Below, in pieces: positions 18,929 through 28,700 of a stretch of 64,000 nt of DNA. A program made the translations under genes and the position numbers. Position 1 is the first letter of the stretch; every line of letters begins with the position of its first letter. This stretch comes from Bacteroidales bacterium. Its GTDB lineage: Bacteria > Bacteroidota > Bacteroidia > Bacteroidales > UBA932. Location: the NCBI GenBank assembly GCA_023227835.1, contig JALOCI010000002.1, forward strand, positions 62,001 to 126,000, read 5' to 3'. The notes beneath the pieces were generated by a model. That model was not told where the DNA came from and ran no database searches. It worked only from the letters and a program-made list of their open reading frames with translations.

Positions 18929-18936
18929 CAAAAATA
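18929..18936 (-). promoter_or_regulatory. -7 box immediately before pcm (leaderless candidate)
   Basis: Minus strand TATTTTTG, then CACT, then the pcm ATG. If transcription starts 5-8 nt after the box, as is usual, the mRNA begins at or next to the start codon. The same 4-nt spacing occurs at 40626-40633 and 48777-48784. Confidence 0.55.
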
Positions 18937-18951
18937 CTAAAAGTTTTTTTG

Positions 18952-18959
18952 TAATTTTG
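18952..18959 (+). promoter_or_regulatory. -7 box of the deoxynucleoside kinase gene
   Basis: TAATTTTG matches TAnnTTTG; it lies 42 nt upstream of ATG 19002 and is divergent from the pcm promoter, with only 15 nt between the two boxes. Confidence 0.5.
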
Positions 18960-19001
18960 TGTCGGATCAAGACTAGAACCCTTCATCAAAAATATAACAA
19001 A

Positions 19002-19619
19002 ATGCATATAGCTATAGCCGGGAATATCGGCAGCGGGAAAACCACGCTAACAAGATTACTATCAAAGCATTATAACTGGGATGCAAAGTATGAGGATGTA
19101 GATGAAAATCCATATCTTGCCGATTTCTATAACGATATGCAAAGATGGTCGTTCAACCTTCAGATATACTTTCTGAAAGAGAGGTTCAAGGGAATAGTGG
19201 AGATTCAGAAGAGTCTGAACAATGTTGTGCAGGACAGGACAATCTACGAAGATGCGCGCATTTTTGCCTCCAATCTTCATGCAATGGGTTTGATGAGTTC
19301 AAGGGATTTCGAGAATTATAATACTCTTTTTGATCTTATGCTCTCGCTTGTCAAGGCTCCTGATTTGCTGATATATCTAAGATCCTCAATTCCAAACCTG
19401 GTATCCCAGATTCACAAGAGGGGACGTGAATACGAAAACGGGATAAGGATTGACTATCTCTCCGGTCTTAACGAACGATATGAAAAATGGATAGAGGGTT
19501 ATAAAGACGGCAAGGTACTCATAGTTGATGTTGATGAGAATAAATTCGAGGACCGCCCTGAAGATCTCAGCATTGTTATCGACCGTATTGAGGCACAGCT
19601 TCACGGGCTTTTCCGATAG
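19002..19619 (+). CDS. Deoxynucleoside kinase
   Basis: 205 residues of the deoxynucleoside kinase (dNK/dGK-dAK) family, which salvages deoxynucleosides by phosphorylation. P-loop IAGNIGSGKTTL at 5-16; the EDVDENPYL segment supplies the base-binding Glu; QDRTIYEDARIFA contains the catalytic DR-E motif; and LRSSIPNLVSQIHKRGREYE carries the LID arginines. An alternative upstream TTG at 18957 lies on the -7 box, so ATG 19002 is chosen. Substrate choice (dA/dG or dC) cannot be told. It is a single gene, ending 18 nt before the convergent PfkB-family gene. Confidence 0.9.
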   Translation: MHIAIAGNIGSGKTTLTRLLSKHYNWDAKYEDVDENPYLADFYNDMQRWSFNLQIYFLKERFKGIVEIQKSLNNVVQDRTIYEDARIFASNLHAMGLMSSRDFENYNTLFDLMLSLVKAPDLLIYLRSSIPNLVSQIHKRGREYENGIRIDYLSGLNERYEKWIEGYKDGKVLIVDVDENKFEDRPEDLSIVIDRIEAQLHGLFR

Positions 19620-19637
19620 CCTTTCCCCTTGTTGTAT

Positions 19638-20633
19638 TTACTGTTTTAAAAGTCCCGTAAGCTCTCTGATCTCCTGTTTTGCAAGCTTCCAACGAGGAAC
19701 ATCAATCTTTGGGCCAATCACCTCTACGACTTTTGCTGCAACTATAGAGCCCACATCTCCGCAATCTTTCAGGGAGAGACCATGTGAGTGGGCAAAAAGA
19801 AATCCTGCGGCATAAAGGTCTCCGGCTCCGGTAACATCAAGTGTTGCTGCAGGCCATGCTTCAATATAATGATACTCTTCTCCGCTCATCACCATTGAGC
19901 CGTCTTTACCTATCTTTACGACAGCTATATCACACATAGATGCTATAACTTCAAGTGCCTCACGTGGTGATTTTTTTGCAAAGGCCTCAGCTTCTGTTTC
20001 ATTTGCAAAAACAATATCTACATACTCCTCAATAATATCGTGCAAAAATGCATCATTACTCTCGACTACATTATAACTGGCCATATCCAGAGATATTGTC
20101 AAACCTGCCTCTTTAGCCAGCTCGACAGCCCTGCGGACAAGATCCTGATTTTGAACCAGATATCCCTCTATGTGAAAATAGTCATGTCCACGAAACATCT
20201 CTATAGTAAGGTCTTCCGGCACGAGTTCAATTGCCGCTCCCAGATAGACTGCAAAAGTCCTTTCCGAGTTCGGGGGGGTTATGAATACCATAGCCCTTCC
20301 TGAGGCAGCCTTACCTTTAAGGAGTGTTGATTTTATACCGTTTCTTGCCTGATCGGATTTGAAAAGAGAGCCGATCTCATCATCACCAATCTTGCCTATA
20401 AAGGCCGAGGGCATCCCTAAAATAGCCGTACCGGCAATTGTGTTTGCCGCAGACCCTCCTGCAACAAGCTGTACTCCCATTGCCCTAAGATTCTGCCAGA
20501 TCTTCTCTCCAATCTCTCTGTCTACATGTTGCATGCTTCCCTTTGGCAAATGGTAAATTTCCAACAGTCTATCGTTGTCCAGAAGTGCCAGAATGTCTGT
20601 TAAGGCGTTGCCTATTCCTAATATCGATTTCAT
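19638..20633 (-). CDS. PfkB-family sugar/nucleoside kinase (adenosine-kinase-like)
   Basis: 331 residues of the ribokinase/PfkB fold. Signature 1 is seen around VAGGSAANTIAGTAILG with FIGKIGDDEIG, and signature 2 is LDVTGAGDLYAAGFLF with the catalytic Asp near residue 270. The GNALTDI start and overall style match the group usually annotated adenosine kinase or fructokinase in Bacteroidota; the substrate is not settled. Upstream residues that could extend the frame to 20681 have no family similarity and cross the panC promoter, so ATG 20633 is used. It is divergent from panC. Confidence 0.85.
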   Translation of the reverse strand: MKSILGIGNALTDILALLDNDRLLEIYHLPKGSMQHVDREIGEKIWQNLRAMGVQLVAGGSAANTIAGTAILGMPSAFIGKIGDDEIGSLFKSDQARNGIKSTLLKGKAASGRAMVFITPPNSERTFAVYLGAAIELVPEDLTIEMFRGHDYFHIEGYLVQNQDLVRRAVELAKEAGLTISLDMASYNVVESNDAFLHDIIEEYVDIVFANETEAEAFAKKSPREALEVIASMCDIAVVKIGKDGSMVMSGEEYHYIEAWPAATLDVTGAGDLYAAGFLFAHSHGLSLKDCGDVGSIVAAKVVEVIGPKIDVPRWKLAKQEIRELTGLLKQ

Positions 20634-20636
20634 AAA

Positions 20637-20668
20637 GCAAAGTTCTATTTTTTTTGTAGGTTTGCAAA
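20637..20668 (-). promoter_or_regulatory. Possible promoter of the PfkB-family kinase
   Basis: Minus strand TTTG (20668-20665), 20 nt, then GAACTTTG (20644-20637), a one-mismatch version of TAnnTTTG at ideal spacing, 3 nt before the ATG. Confidence 0.35.
20657..20664 (+). promoter_or_regulatory. -7 box of the panCD operon
   Basis: TAGGTTTG matches TAnnTTTG, 17 nt before the panC ATG at 20682. A short untranslated leader of about 10 nt is expected. Confidence 0.55.
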
Positions 20669-20681
20669 AAAATAACAGCAA

Positions 20682-21527
20682 ATGATTATATGCAGCTCTC
20701 TGTCCGATTTAGAGCAAGCAATAAGCTCATTATCTAATGATTGCAAAATCGGGCTCGTTCCAACAATGGGTGCACTTCACCAAGGGCACATCTCACTGGT
20801 AAAAACCGCTTTTAAATATACCGACACTGTAATTGTAAGCATCTTTGTCAATCCTGTACAATTTAATAATCCGGATGATCTGAAAAGATATCCGAGGACT
20901 GTTGAGGCTGATTGCAGGCTGCTTGAGGATGCCGGCACTACTATAGTTTTCATACCTTCTGTTGAAGATATTTATCCTGAACCGGATAACAGAGTGTTCG
21001 ATTTAGGCGGGTTGGATTCTGTAGGTGAGGGTCCCCGCAGACCGGGACATTTTAACGGCGTGGCAAAGGTTGTTACAAGGTTGTTTGATCTCACAAAACC
21101 CACTTATGCATTTTTCGGGGAGAAGGATTTCCAGCAACTTGCAATTATCAGGTTTTTCACCCGTCAGTTGGGATACCCTGTAGAGATTATTCCTTGCCCC
21201 ATATTCAGAGAGGATGACGGCCTTGCCATGAGTTCCAGGAACACTCTTCTTGATTCCGAACAAAGAAATGCTGCACCCGCAATATACAAAGCCCTATCAA
21301 ATGCATCAAGGCTTGCTGATCAAAGAGAATTGAGTCCAAAAGAACTGATCGGAATTACTGTCCGGGAGATAAATAGCAACCCCTATCTGAATTCAGAGTA
21401 TGTGGAAATTGTAAATTCATTAACTTTGCAGCCTGTTACCGGTTGGGATGAAGCCGCCGGGATACAGATGTGGGTGGCTGTTTTCGCAGGGGAGATAAGA
21501 CTCATAGACAATATTAAATTGAAGTAA
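20682..21527 (+). CDS. panC: Pantothenate synthetase (pantoate--beta-alanine ligase)
   Basis: Joins pantoate and beta-alanine with ATP to give pantothenate, the coenzyme A precursor. 281 residues, usual length. Motifs: VPTMGALHQGHISLV (HxGH nucleotide site), VSIFVNPVQFN, RRPGHFNGVAKVVTRL, FFGEKDFQQLAIIR and the KMSKS-like MSSRN. The gene lies 1 nt before panD, which makes its beta-alanine substrate; panB is not in the window. Confidence 0.98.
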   Translation: MIICSSLSDLEQAISSLSNDCKIGLVPTMGALHQGHISLVKTAFKYTDTVIVSIFVNPVQFNNPDDLKRYPRTVEADCRLLEDAGTTIVFIPSVEDIYPEPDNRVFDLGGLDSVGEGPRRPGHFNGVAKVVTRLFDLTKPTYAFFGEKDFQQLAIIRFFTRQLGYPVEIIPCPIFREDDGLAMSSRNTLLDSEQRNAAPAIYKALSNASRLADQRELSPKELIGITVREINSNPYLNSEYVEIVNSLTLQPVTGWDEAAGIQMWVAVFAGEIRLIDNIKLK

Positions 21528-21528
21528 G

Positions 21529-21882
21529 ATGCAACTCGAAATAATGAAATCAAAGATTCACAGGGCACGTGTAACCGAGGCAAACCTCAACTATATCGGA
21601 AGCATAACCATAGACGCAGACCTTGCGGATGCAGCAGGCCTTTATGCTAATGAGAAGGTTGCCGTTGTGAACATAACCAATGGTGAGAGGATTGAAACAT
21701 ATGTGATAAAGGGGGAGAGAGGTAGCGGCAAAATCGGCATTAATGGTGCTGCAGCCCACAAATTCTCCGTAAATGACCTGGTAATCATAATGGCTTATGC
21801 GCACATGTCTCCGGAAGAGGCTCTTACATTCAAACCAAAGGTTATTTTTCCCGACTCCGATACAAACAAGCTGCTGACATAG
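21529..21882 (+). CDS. panD: Aspartate 1-decarboxylase proenzyme
   Basis: Decarboxylates aspartate to beta-alanine for pantothenate. 117 residues. The self-cleavage site Gly24-Ser25 (NLNYIGSITID) is intact, so the enzyme can form its pyruvoyl cofactor from Ser25. Further family sequences are NGERIETYVIKGERGSG and the NGAAAH segment. It begins 1 nt after panC and its stop codon is directly followed by the ATG of the next gene. Confidence 0.98.
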   Translation: MQLEIMKSKIHRARVTEANLNYIGSITIDADLADAAGLYANEKVAVVNITNGERIETYVIKGERGSGKIGINGAAAHKFSVNDLVIIMAYAHMSPEEALTFKPKVIFPDSDTNKLLT

Positions 21883-22875
21883 ATGAAAGGTTTATACTCT
21901 GCCCTGAAATATGTGCTGTTGTTAGCACTGGCAGGTCTCTTGCTGTGGTTCTCCTTCAGGGGGGTCAAATGGCCGGAGTTCCTAAACGGGTTAAAGAGTG
22001 CAAACTATTGGTGGATACTTGCCTCCATGGCAATCAGCGTTGTTGCCTTTCTGATCAGGGCTATAAGAGGCCGTTTGATAATGCTGCCTTTAGGACAGCC
22101 TATCCGGCTCAAGGACTCATGGGACGGAATAAACATAGGATATCTTACAAATTTTGCCGTTCCGCGTGCCGGGGAGCTTGCCAGGTGCGGAGTTATTGCG
22201 GGCAGGTGTAAAGTCCCGATCGAATCTGTTGCGGGTACAGTTGTACTAGAAAGAAGTATTGACCTTCTATCACTTGTTGTAGTGCTTATATCAGTAATTC
22301 TTATATCATGGGAAAGATTCGGAACGTTTATAAATAATGAGATACTGAGCTCTCTGCGGGGCCGGCTTTCTGTCAATCTGTTTATTGTGGCTGCTGCTAT
22401 TATACTGGCCTTTGTTTTATTCATCTACATTGTACTGAAATACAGAGAGAGACATCCTGTATTCAGAAAATTGAATAAAATCATTAAAGGTCTGGCTGAC
22501 GGACTAACCTCCGGTTTCCGGATGAAACAAAAATGGCTGTTTATATGGCTTACAGTGATGCTCTGGGCTTGTTACTGGCTTATGAGTCTCACTACAATAT
22601 ATGCATTTGATCAGGTGAGTTCTTTAGGGATGAAGGATGCCCTTTTCCTTATGGTTGTAGGTAGTCTGGGATGGTTAGTCCCTGTACAGGGAGGCATCGG
22701 GGCGTACCACTTTGTAACGACACTTGCTCTCACATCCGTCTATGGAATATCTCACACTACAGGAATAATATTTGCCACAATATCCCACGAATCACAGGCA
22801 TTGACTATGTTGATCTGCGGATTTATCTCACTGTTGAGCCTGTCATTTTCAAAGAAAAGGGAGATTCTGCTATGA
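21883..22875 (+). CDS. YbhN-like integral membrane protein (lysylphosphatidylglycerol synthase TM region family)
   Basis: 330 residues, about eight transmembrane helices, of the UPF0104/LPG synthase N-terminal family. Typical segments are YLTNFAVPRAGELARCG near residue 90 and VPVQGGIGAYHF near 265. The C-terminal aminoacyl-transfer domain of MprF is absent, so it is not itself an LPG synthase; members are thought to handle lipid substrates, but the function is unsettled. No gap to panD, and a 4-nt overlap (ATGA) with the histidine kinase gene. Confidence 0.85.
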   Translation: MKGLYSALKYVLLLALAGLLLWFSFRGVKWPEFLNGLKSANYWWILASMAISVVAFLIRAIRGRLIMLPLGQPIRLKDSWDGINIGYLTNFAVPRAGELARCGVIAGRCKVPIESVAGTVVLERSIDLLSLVVVLISVILISWERFGTFINNEILSSLRGRLSVNLFIVAAAIILAFVLFIYIVLKYRERHPVFRKLNKIIKGLADGLTSGFRMKQKWLFIWLTVMLWACYWLMSLTTIYAFDQVSSLGMKDALFLMVVGSLGWLVPVQGGIGAYHFVTTLALTSVYGISHTTGIIFATISHESQALTMLICGFISLLSLSFSKKREILL

Positions 22876-24776
22876 TAAAGAAACTACTGTTTATTTTTTT
22901 AGCATTATTACCTGTAATTGCCGTAGCACAAGAAATCAAGGATAAGAAACCGGCTGTCTATCTTATGATATCTTCATATAATCCTGACACACAAAGAATG
23001 TCCGATTTCATCACAGGTGTTGAAAATAGTGTAATAGGAATTGACCCTAAGGCAGAAATTATTATTGAAGATCTTGGATGTAAAAGTTTCAGCGAAGAGT
23101 CTTTTCGCTGGAAAAAACAGATGTCCAATGTTATATATAAGTTTCGCAACTCTGATCTAAAAGCTATTATTTTACTCGGACAGGAAGCCTGGGCTGCATT
23201 TCTACAGCAAGACTCCATTCCAGAAAATGTGCCCTTCTTTTCTGCTTTCGCATCAGTAAACGGCATTGATCTTCCGCAGGACTCAGTCGGGTATGACTGG
23301 TTTCCCGAATCAATAAACACCACTGTGAAAGCCTCTAATTTAGGACGAGGCGGGGGATATCTTAATCAATACAATGTGATTGAAAATATCCGTCTTATTA
23401 AAAAGTTGTACCCACAAACTAATAATATAGTATTTGTCTCGGATAATACTTATGGAGGCGTTTCTCTCCAGTCTCTGGTCAGAAAGGAGATGAAAGAATT
23501 TCCGGAAATGAAGCTTACCCTTCTTGACGGCAGGAATCTCACAATCAATGAGGCTGACAAGATTATGAGGAATCTCCCCACTAACAGTGCCGTGCTTTTA
23601 GGTACATGGAGAGCAAAGAAGGATGGAATCGGTCTGACAAATACCTCTCTGATAAAACTTGGAGCCGCAAATCCCAAAATTCCGTTTTTCACCATAACGA
23701 GCACAGGATTCGGTACTGTGGCAGTAGGCGGATATGTCCCGCTATATGGTACACATGCAGATATTGTTTCAAAACAGATATCCGACTTTTACAAAGGATA
23801 TAAGGATTCCGTCAGGTTTATAACAGGCGGGTGTGAATATAAGTTTGATAAGGCTATGCTTGAGAAACTCGGGATTAAGGAGAGCCTGCTGCCAAAAAAG
23901 AGCATAATTGTACAGAATGAAGATCCCAGAGTCAGGCAATACAGAGCTTTCGTAATAATCCTGTTGGTCATATCTTGCGGAATGTTGTTACTGGCTGTCA
24001 CACTCCTTATTTTACACTCCCGGAACAAGAAGCTAAGGGTTAAACTTCTGGAACATGAGGCAGAATTGATTGAAGCAAAGGAGCGGGCAGAAGAGTCCGA
24101 CAAGTTAAAAAGTGCCTTCCTTGCTAATATGAGCCATGAAATAAGGACGCCTCTCAATGCAATAGTCGGCTTCTCCAATCTCCTCTGTACAGAAGATGCT
24201 GACCCCGAGGAGAAGCTGCGCTACAACAACTTTATCACAAAAAATTCCGATATTCTGCTTACGTTGATAAGTGATATTCTTGACATATCCCGGCTTGAAA
24301 CAGACCAGATTAAATTTGTTTATCAGAATACTGACATACTTTCTATCTGCAATCACGTCCTGAGCACCATAAAACATCAGAACAAGCCGGATATTAATTA
24401 TATCATAGACCCTGAATGCAAGAGTTATTATCTTAACACCGACCCTCAGAGACTAACACAGGTATTAATTAACCTGACTGCAAACGCAAATAAATTCACA
24501 GAAAGGGGTTCTATCTCATTAAAATATGTTGTGGACGATCAGAAAAAAGAGGTTGTCTTTTCGGTAACCGACACCGGTTGCGGAATTCCTAAAGAAAAAT
24601 ACGAGAGTGTTTTTCAACGGTTCGGCAAACTAAACGAATTCACTCAAGGAACAGGACTGGGTCTTGCTATTTGCTCTCAGATAGTCAAAAGATTTGGCGG
24701 CAGAATATGGATAGATCCGGAATACACCTCCGGCACAAGATTCTGTTTTTCAATCCCTACTGTATCTGCGACATAA
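22872..24776 (+). CDS. Sensor histidine kinase with periplasmic substrate-binding-like domain
   Basis: 634 residues: signal peptide (1-20), a periplasmic region (about 25-355) resembling ABC substrate-binding proteins, one transmembrane helix (about 363-385, IILLVISCGMLLLAVTLLIL), a short coiled coil, HisKA with the phospho-acceptor in NMSHEIRTPLNAIVGF, and HATPase with NLTANANKF (N box), DTGCGIPKE (G1) and GTGLGLAIC (G2). There is no receiver domain and no response regulator next to it, so it is an orphan kinase. The start at 22872 overlaps the previous stop codon; upstream in-frame sequence lies inside that gene. The 3' end overlaps the convergent metF by 20 nt. Confidence 0.92.
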   Translation: MIKKLLFIFLALLPVIAVAQEIKDKKPAVYLMISSYNPDTQRMSDFITGVENSVIGIDPKAEIIIEDLGCKSFSEESFRWKKQMSNVIYKFRNSDLKAIILLGQEAWAAFLQQDSIPENVPFFSAFASVNGIDLPQDSVGYDWFPESINTTVKASNLGRGGGYLNQYNVIENIRLIKKLYPQTNNIVFVSDNTYGGVSLQSLVRKEMKEFPEMKLTLLDGRNLTINEADKIMRNLPTNSAVLLGTWRAKKDGIGLTNTSLIKLGAANPKIPFFTITSTGFGTVAVGGYVPLYGTHADIVSKQISDFYKGYKDSVRFITGGCEYKFDKAMLEKLGIKESLLPKKSIIVQNEDPRVRQYRAFVIILLVISCGMLLLAVTLLILHSRNKKLRVKLLEHEAELIEAKERAEESDKLKSAFLANMSHEIRTPLNAIVGFSNLLCTEDADPEEKLRYNNFITKNSDILLTLISDILDISRLETDQIKFVYQNTDILSICNHVLSTIKHQNKPDINYIIDPECKSYYLNTDPQRLTQVLINLTANANKFTERGSISLKYVVDDQKKEVVFSVTDTGCGIPKEKYESVFQRFGKLNEFTQGTGLGLAICSQIVKRFGGRIWIDPEYTSGTRFCFSIPTVSAT

Positions 24777-25713
24777 CTTCTCTTACGTTTTCTGTCCTTC
24801 CGGTTGCATAAAAATGTATTACAGGCACATTGGCCTTCATCAATCCGCGGCATTGCTCCGTACACCACTCTATGCCGATTTGCTTGACTGCTTCATCATT
24901 TTTTGCCTTTACAACCATCCTTACCAGCTCGTCTGGCAGGTCAACCTTAAACCGTAAAGGAATCAGGTTAAGCTGTTTCTTTGTTGCTATAGGCTTAATC
25001 CCTGGTATAATCGGGATAGTGATTCCCTCCTCTCTGCACTTGTCAACAAAATCAAAATATTTTTTGTTATCAAAAAACATCTGCGTGATTATATAATCTG
25101 CGCCATTACGTACCTTCTCCTTAAGAAAATGAATATCACTCTCAAGGCTCGGTGCCTCCATGTGCTTTTCAGGATAAGCGGCCACACCAATGCAGAAATT
25201 TGTCGGTGCAGTATCCTGAAGCTCCTTGTCCAGATATATTCCCTTGTTCATGTCTGAAATCTGTGATACAAGTTCGGTAGCATATCTGTTTCCATTTCTT
25301 TCCGGAACAAAGTATGTTTCGTTTTTAAGTGAATCACCTCTTAATGCCATTACATTATCGATACCCAGGAATCCTAAATCAATCAGGAAATTTTCCGTCT
25401 CCTCCTTATTGAAACTCCCGCACAAAACATGAGGAATAGCATCTATCTTATAACGATTCTGTATAGCCGCGCAGATTCCGACAGTTCCCGGTCGTTTTCT
25501 TACAATCCTCTTTTCCAGCCTCCCGTCGGGAAACTCTTTATATTCAAACTCTTCCCTGTGATATGTAACATCTATAAATGGCAAGTTAAAATCTATAAGA
25601 GGATCCAGTCCTTTGAATGTGGACTCAATATTCTGACCTTTAAGCGGCGGTAATATCTCAACGGAGCAGAGTGTCTTACCTCCTGATTTTTCTATATGCT
25701 CAATTACTTTCAT
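24757..25713 (-). CDS. metF: 5,10-methylenetetrahydrofolate reductase
   Basis: Reduces methylene-THF to 5-methyl-THF, the methyl donor used by MetH. 318 residues of the FAD-dependent TIM-barrel family. Visible family regions: FIDVTYHREE near residue 47, VPHVLCGSFNKEETENFLIDL, MALRGDSL, FCIGVAAYPEKHMEAP and the C-terminal IITQMFFDNKKYFDF. It follows metH by 13 nt, so both share the attenuated promoter described at 29330-29493. Its last 20 nt overlap the convergent histidine kinase gene. Confidence 0.97.
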   Translation of the reverse strand: MKVIEHIEKSGGKTLCSVEILPPLKGQNIESTFKGLDPLIDFNLPFIDVTYHREEFEYKEFPDGRLEKRIVRKRPGTVGICAAIQNRYKIDAIPHVLCGSFNKEETENFLIDLGFLGIDNVMALRGDSLKNETYFVPERNGNRYATELVSQISDMNKGIYLDKELQDTAPTNFCIGVAAYPEKHMEAPSLESDIHFLKEKVRNGADYIITQMFFDNKKYFDFVDKCREEGITIPIIPGIKPIATKKQLNLIPLRFKVDLPDELVRMVVKAKNDEAVKQIGIEWCTEQCRGLMKANVPVIHFYATGRTENVREVMSQIQ

Positions 25714-25726
25714 CTTTTCCTCCTGT

Positions 25727-28700
25727 CTATAAATTCTTAATTCCTACTCCAAAATATTTAATATCCGGATGTGAGAAATAGAAACCGGACACCGTTGCGG
25801 CCGGCCACATTGCGTAATTATCAGTAAGTTTCGCACCTATATTCTTCTCAACATCAAGAAGTCTCCAAATTGTCTTTTTGTCTTTATGTTCGGGGCATGC
25901 AGGATATCCGGGGGCCGGCCTTATGCCTCGGTATTTCCCGGCTATTATCTCTTCCATTGACAAGCTCTCCTCCGGAGAGTATCCCCAGAACTCTTTACGA
26001 ATCCTTATGTGAAGATACTCTGCAAAGGCTTCAGCCAACCTGTCAGCCAGAGCTTTCAGCATTATTGAGCTATAGTCATCCAGCTGAGTCTTGAAAAATT
26101 CAGCTTGTTGATCAGCACCAAAGCCTGCAGAGACACAGAACATTCCAATATAGTCTTTATTTCCGCTCTCCCTTGGAGCAATATAATCAGACAGAGAGAG
26201 GTTCGGTCCGCTCTTAGTCTTGCGGGCCAATTGCCTCAATGTTGGAAAATGCGCTATGACATCATTGTGTGCCCCATATATCTCTATAACGTCATTGTCC
26301 GCTGTGTTTGCAGGAAATATCCCAAAGACCCCTCTGGCTGTAAGCCATTTGTTTTCAACAATATCCTTCAGCATAGCCTTCGCATCGCTCATAAGTACAG
26401 ATGCCTGCTTCCCTGTATGAGTATCATTCAGTAAGTCCGGATAATTGCCCTTCATATTCCATAGACTGAAAAAAGGATTCCAGTCAATGTATTCAATCAG
26501 CTTATCAACCGGTTGCTCTATAACATTGACAGAAGCCACAACCGGCACAGGGGGGGTGTATGAGTTCCAGTCAAGCACCAGTCTGTTTGCTCTTGCCTGA
26601 TCAATTGAAAGCATTCTGCTGTCACGGCCACTGTTCAGGAACTCGTTCCGGATTTTGTCGTACTCCTCTTTTACAGAACGTGAATACTCATCATTTGTAT
26701 CTCTCTGTAATATAGAACCAGCCACGGTTACGGCTCTTGAGGCATCATTTACATGTACAGCCGTTCCACTGTATGCAGGAGCAATCTTAACGGCAGTATG
26801 CATCTTTGAAGTTGTTGCACCTCCTACCATCACCGGAATATCCAGCCCACGTCTCTGCAGCTCCTCCACAACATTTACCATCTCTGTCAAAGAGGGGGTT
26901 ATCAGTCCGCTCAGCCCGATAATGTCGACTCCCTCGTCTATTGCTGTCTGAATGATTTTTTCCGCCGGAACCATTACGCCAAGGTCTACAATCTCGAAAT
27001 TATTGCACGAGAGTACAACCGATACTATATTTTTTCCTATATCGTGTATATCTCCCTTGACTGTAGCAAGTATGATTTTGCCGGAACTCTTTCGTGAAAG
27101 CTCGTCCTTTCCTCCTCTTTCCATTATGTATGGAAGAAGGTAGGCCACAGCTCTTTTCATAACTCTGGCAGACTTTACAACCTGTGGCAGAAACATCTTT
27201 CCACTTCCAAAAAGATCCCCGACAACATCCATTCCGGTCATCAGATAATTTTCAATGACCTCCACAGGGTTATCTACAAGATTTCTGGCCTCCTCCACAT
27301 CAATTTCCACATATTCGTCCACTCCTTTAACCAACGAGTGGGTTATCCTCTCCTGAAGTGAGGCTTCCCTCCATTCGGGATTGATTTTATCATCAACTCT
27401 TTTGCTGCCGCCCACATTCTCTGCAAACGCAAGAAGCCTCTCAGTAGCATCGTCCCTTCTGTCGAGAAGTACATCCTCGACGTAATTCAGAAGCTCTTTA
27501 TCTATATCATCATATATTCCGAGCATCTCCGGATTGACTATGCCCATAGTCATTCCGTTATGGATTGCATGATAAAGGAATGCAGTATGCATAGCCTCCC
27601 TGACGATGTCATTTCCCCGGAAAGAGAAAGAGACATTGCTCACACCGCCGCTGATTCCGGAATACGGAAGGTTCTTTCTTATCCATGCAGCCGCTTTAAA
27701 GAAGTTAATTGCATTTTGACGGTGTTCATCAAGACCGGTCGCAACCGGAAAAATATTAGAATCAAATATAATATCCTCCGGAGGGAAACCCAATTTATTG
27801 ACTAATATATCATAAGATCTGCCGCATATCTCTATTCTACGCTCAAAAGTATCAGCCTGTCCCTTCTCGTCAAAGGCCATGACAATAACTGCCGCCCCGT
27901 ATTTTCTGATCATCCCGGCTTGATGAATGAAAGCATCCTCACCCTCCTTGAGAGATATGGAGTTCACTATTCCCTTACCCTGAAGAGTTCTTAACCCGGC
28001 CTCTATAATTTCCCATTTTGAACTGTCTATCATCACGGGAACTTTCGCAATATCGGGTTCCGAGGCTATCATATTAAGAAAATCTGTCATCGCACCGACT
28101 CCGTCAAGCAGCCCGTCATCCATGTTCACATCAATAATCTGCGCTCCCCCTTCAACCTGAGCCCTGGCAATCTCTACCGCCTCGCTGTATTTGCCCTCCT
28201 TTACAAGTCTCAAAAATTTTCTTGAGCCTGCTACATTTGTCCTTTCACCAACATTTACAAAATTTGTCTCTCTTGTAACCACAAGGGATTCAAGACCCGA
28301 AAGTTTCAGGTATCTCTCTTTATCAGTGTTTTTTGGTGCTTTCCTCGGGCTATACTGACTTGCCAGCTCTGCTACCTCTCTTATGTGATCAGGAGTAGTT
28401 CCGCAACATCCACCTACAATATTTATCAAACCCTCTTCAAGGTAAGTTTGTATTATATCCCTCATCCTAATGGGGGACTCGTCGTACTCACCAAACGGAT
28501 TAGGCAATCCGGCATTAGGATGCGCCGAAATGTTGAAATCCGTTGCCACTGATAACCTTCTTATATATGCCCTTAGCTGATCTGCACCTAATGCACAATT
28601 CAGTCCGATGCTAAAAAGAGGAAAATGGCTTACAGATATTAAAAATGCCTCAACTGTCTGGCCGGAGAGAGTTCTTCCGGAATTGTCGGTTATTGTTCCG

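Noticed and set aside
22671..22871. N-terminal extension of the histidine kinase
   Set aside because: It lies within the YbhN-like gene in another frame and carries no signal; ATG 22872 starts a standard signal peptide with an ATGA overlap.
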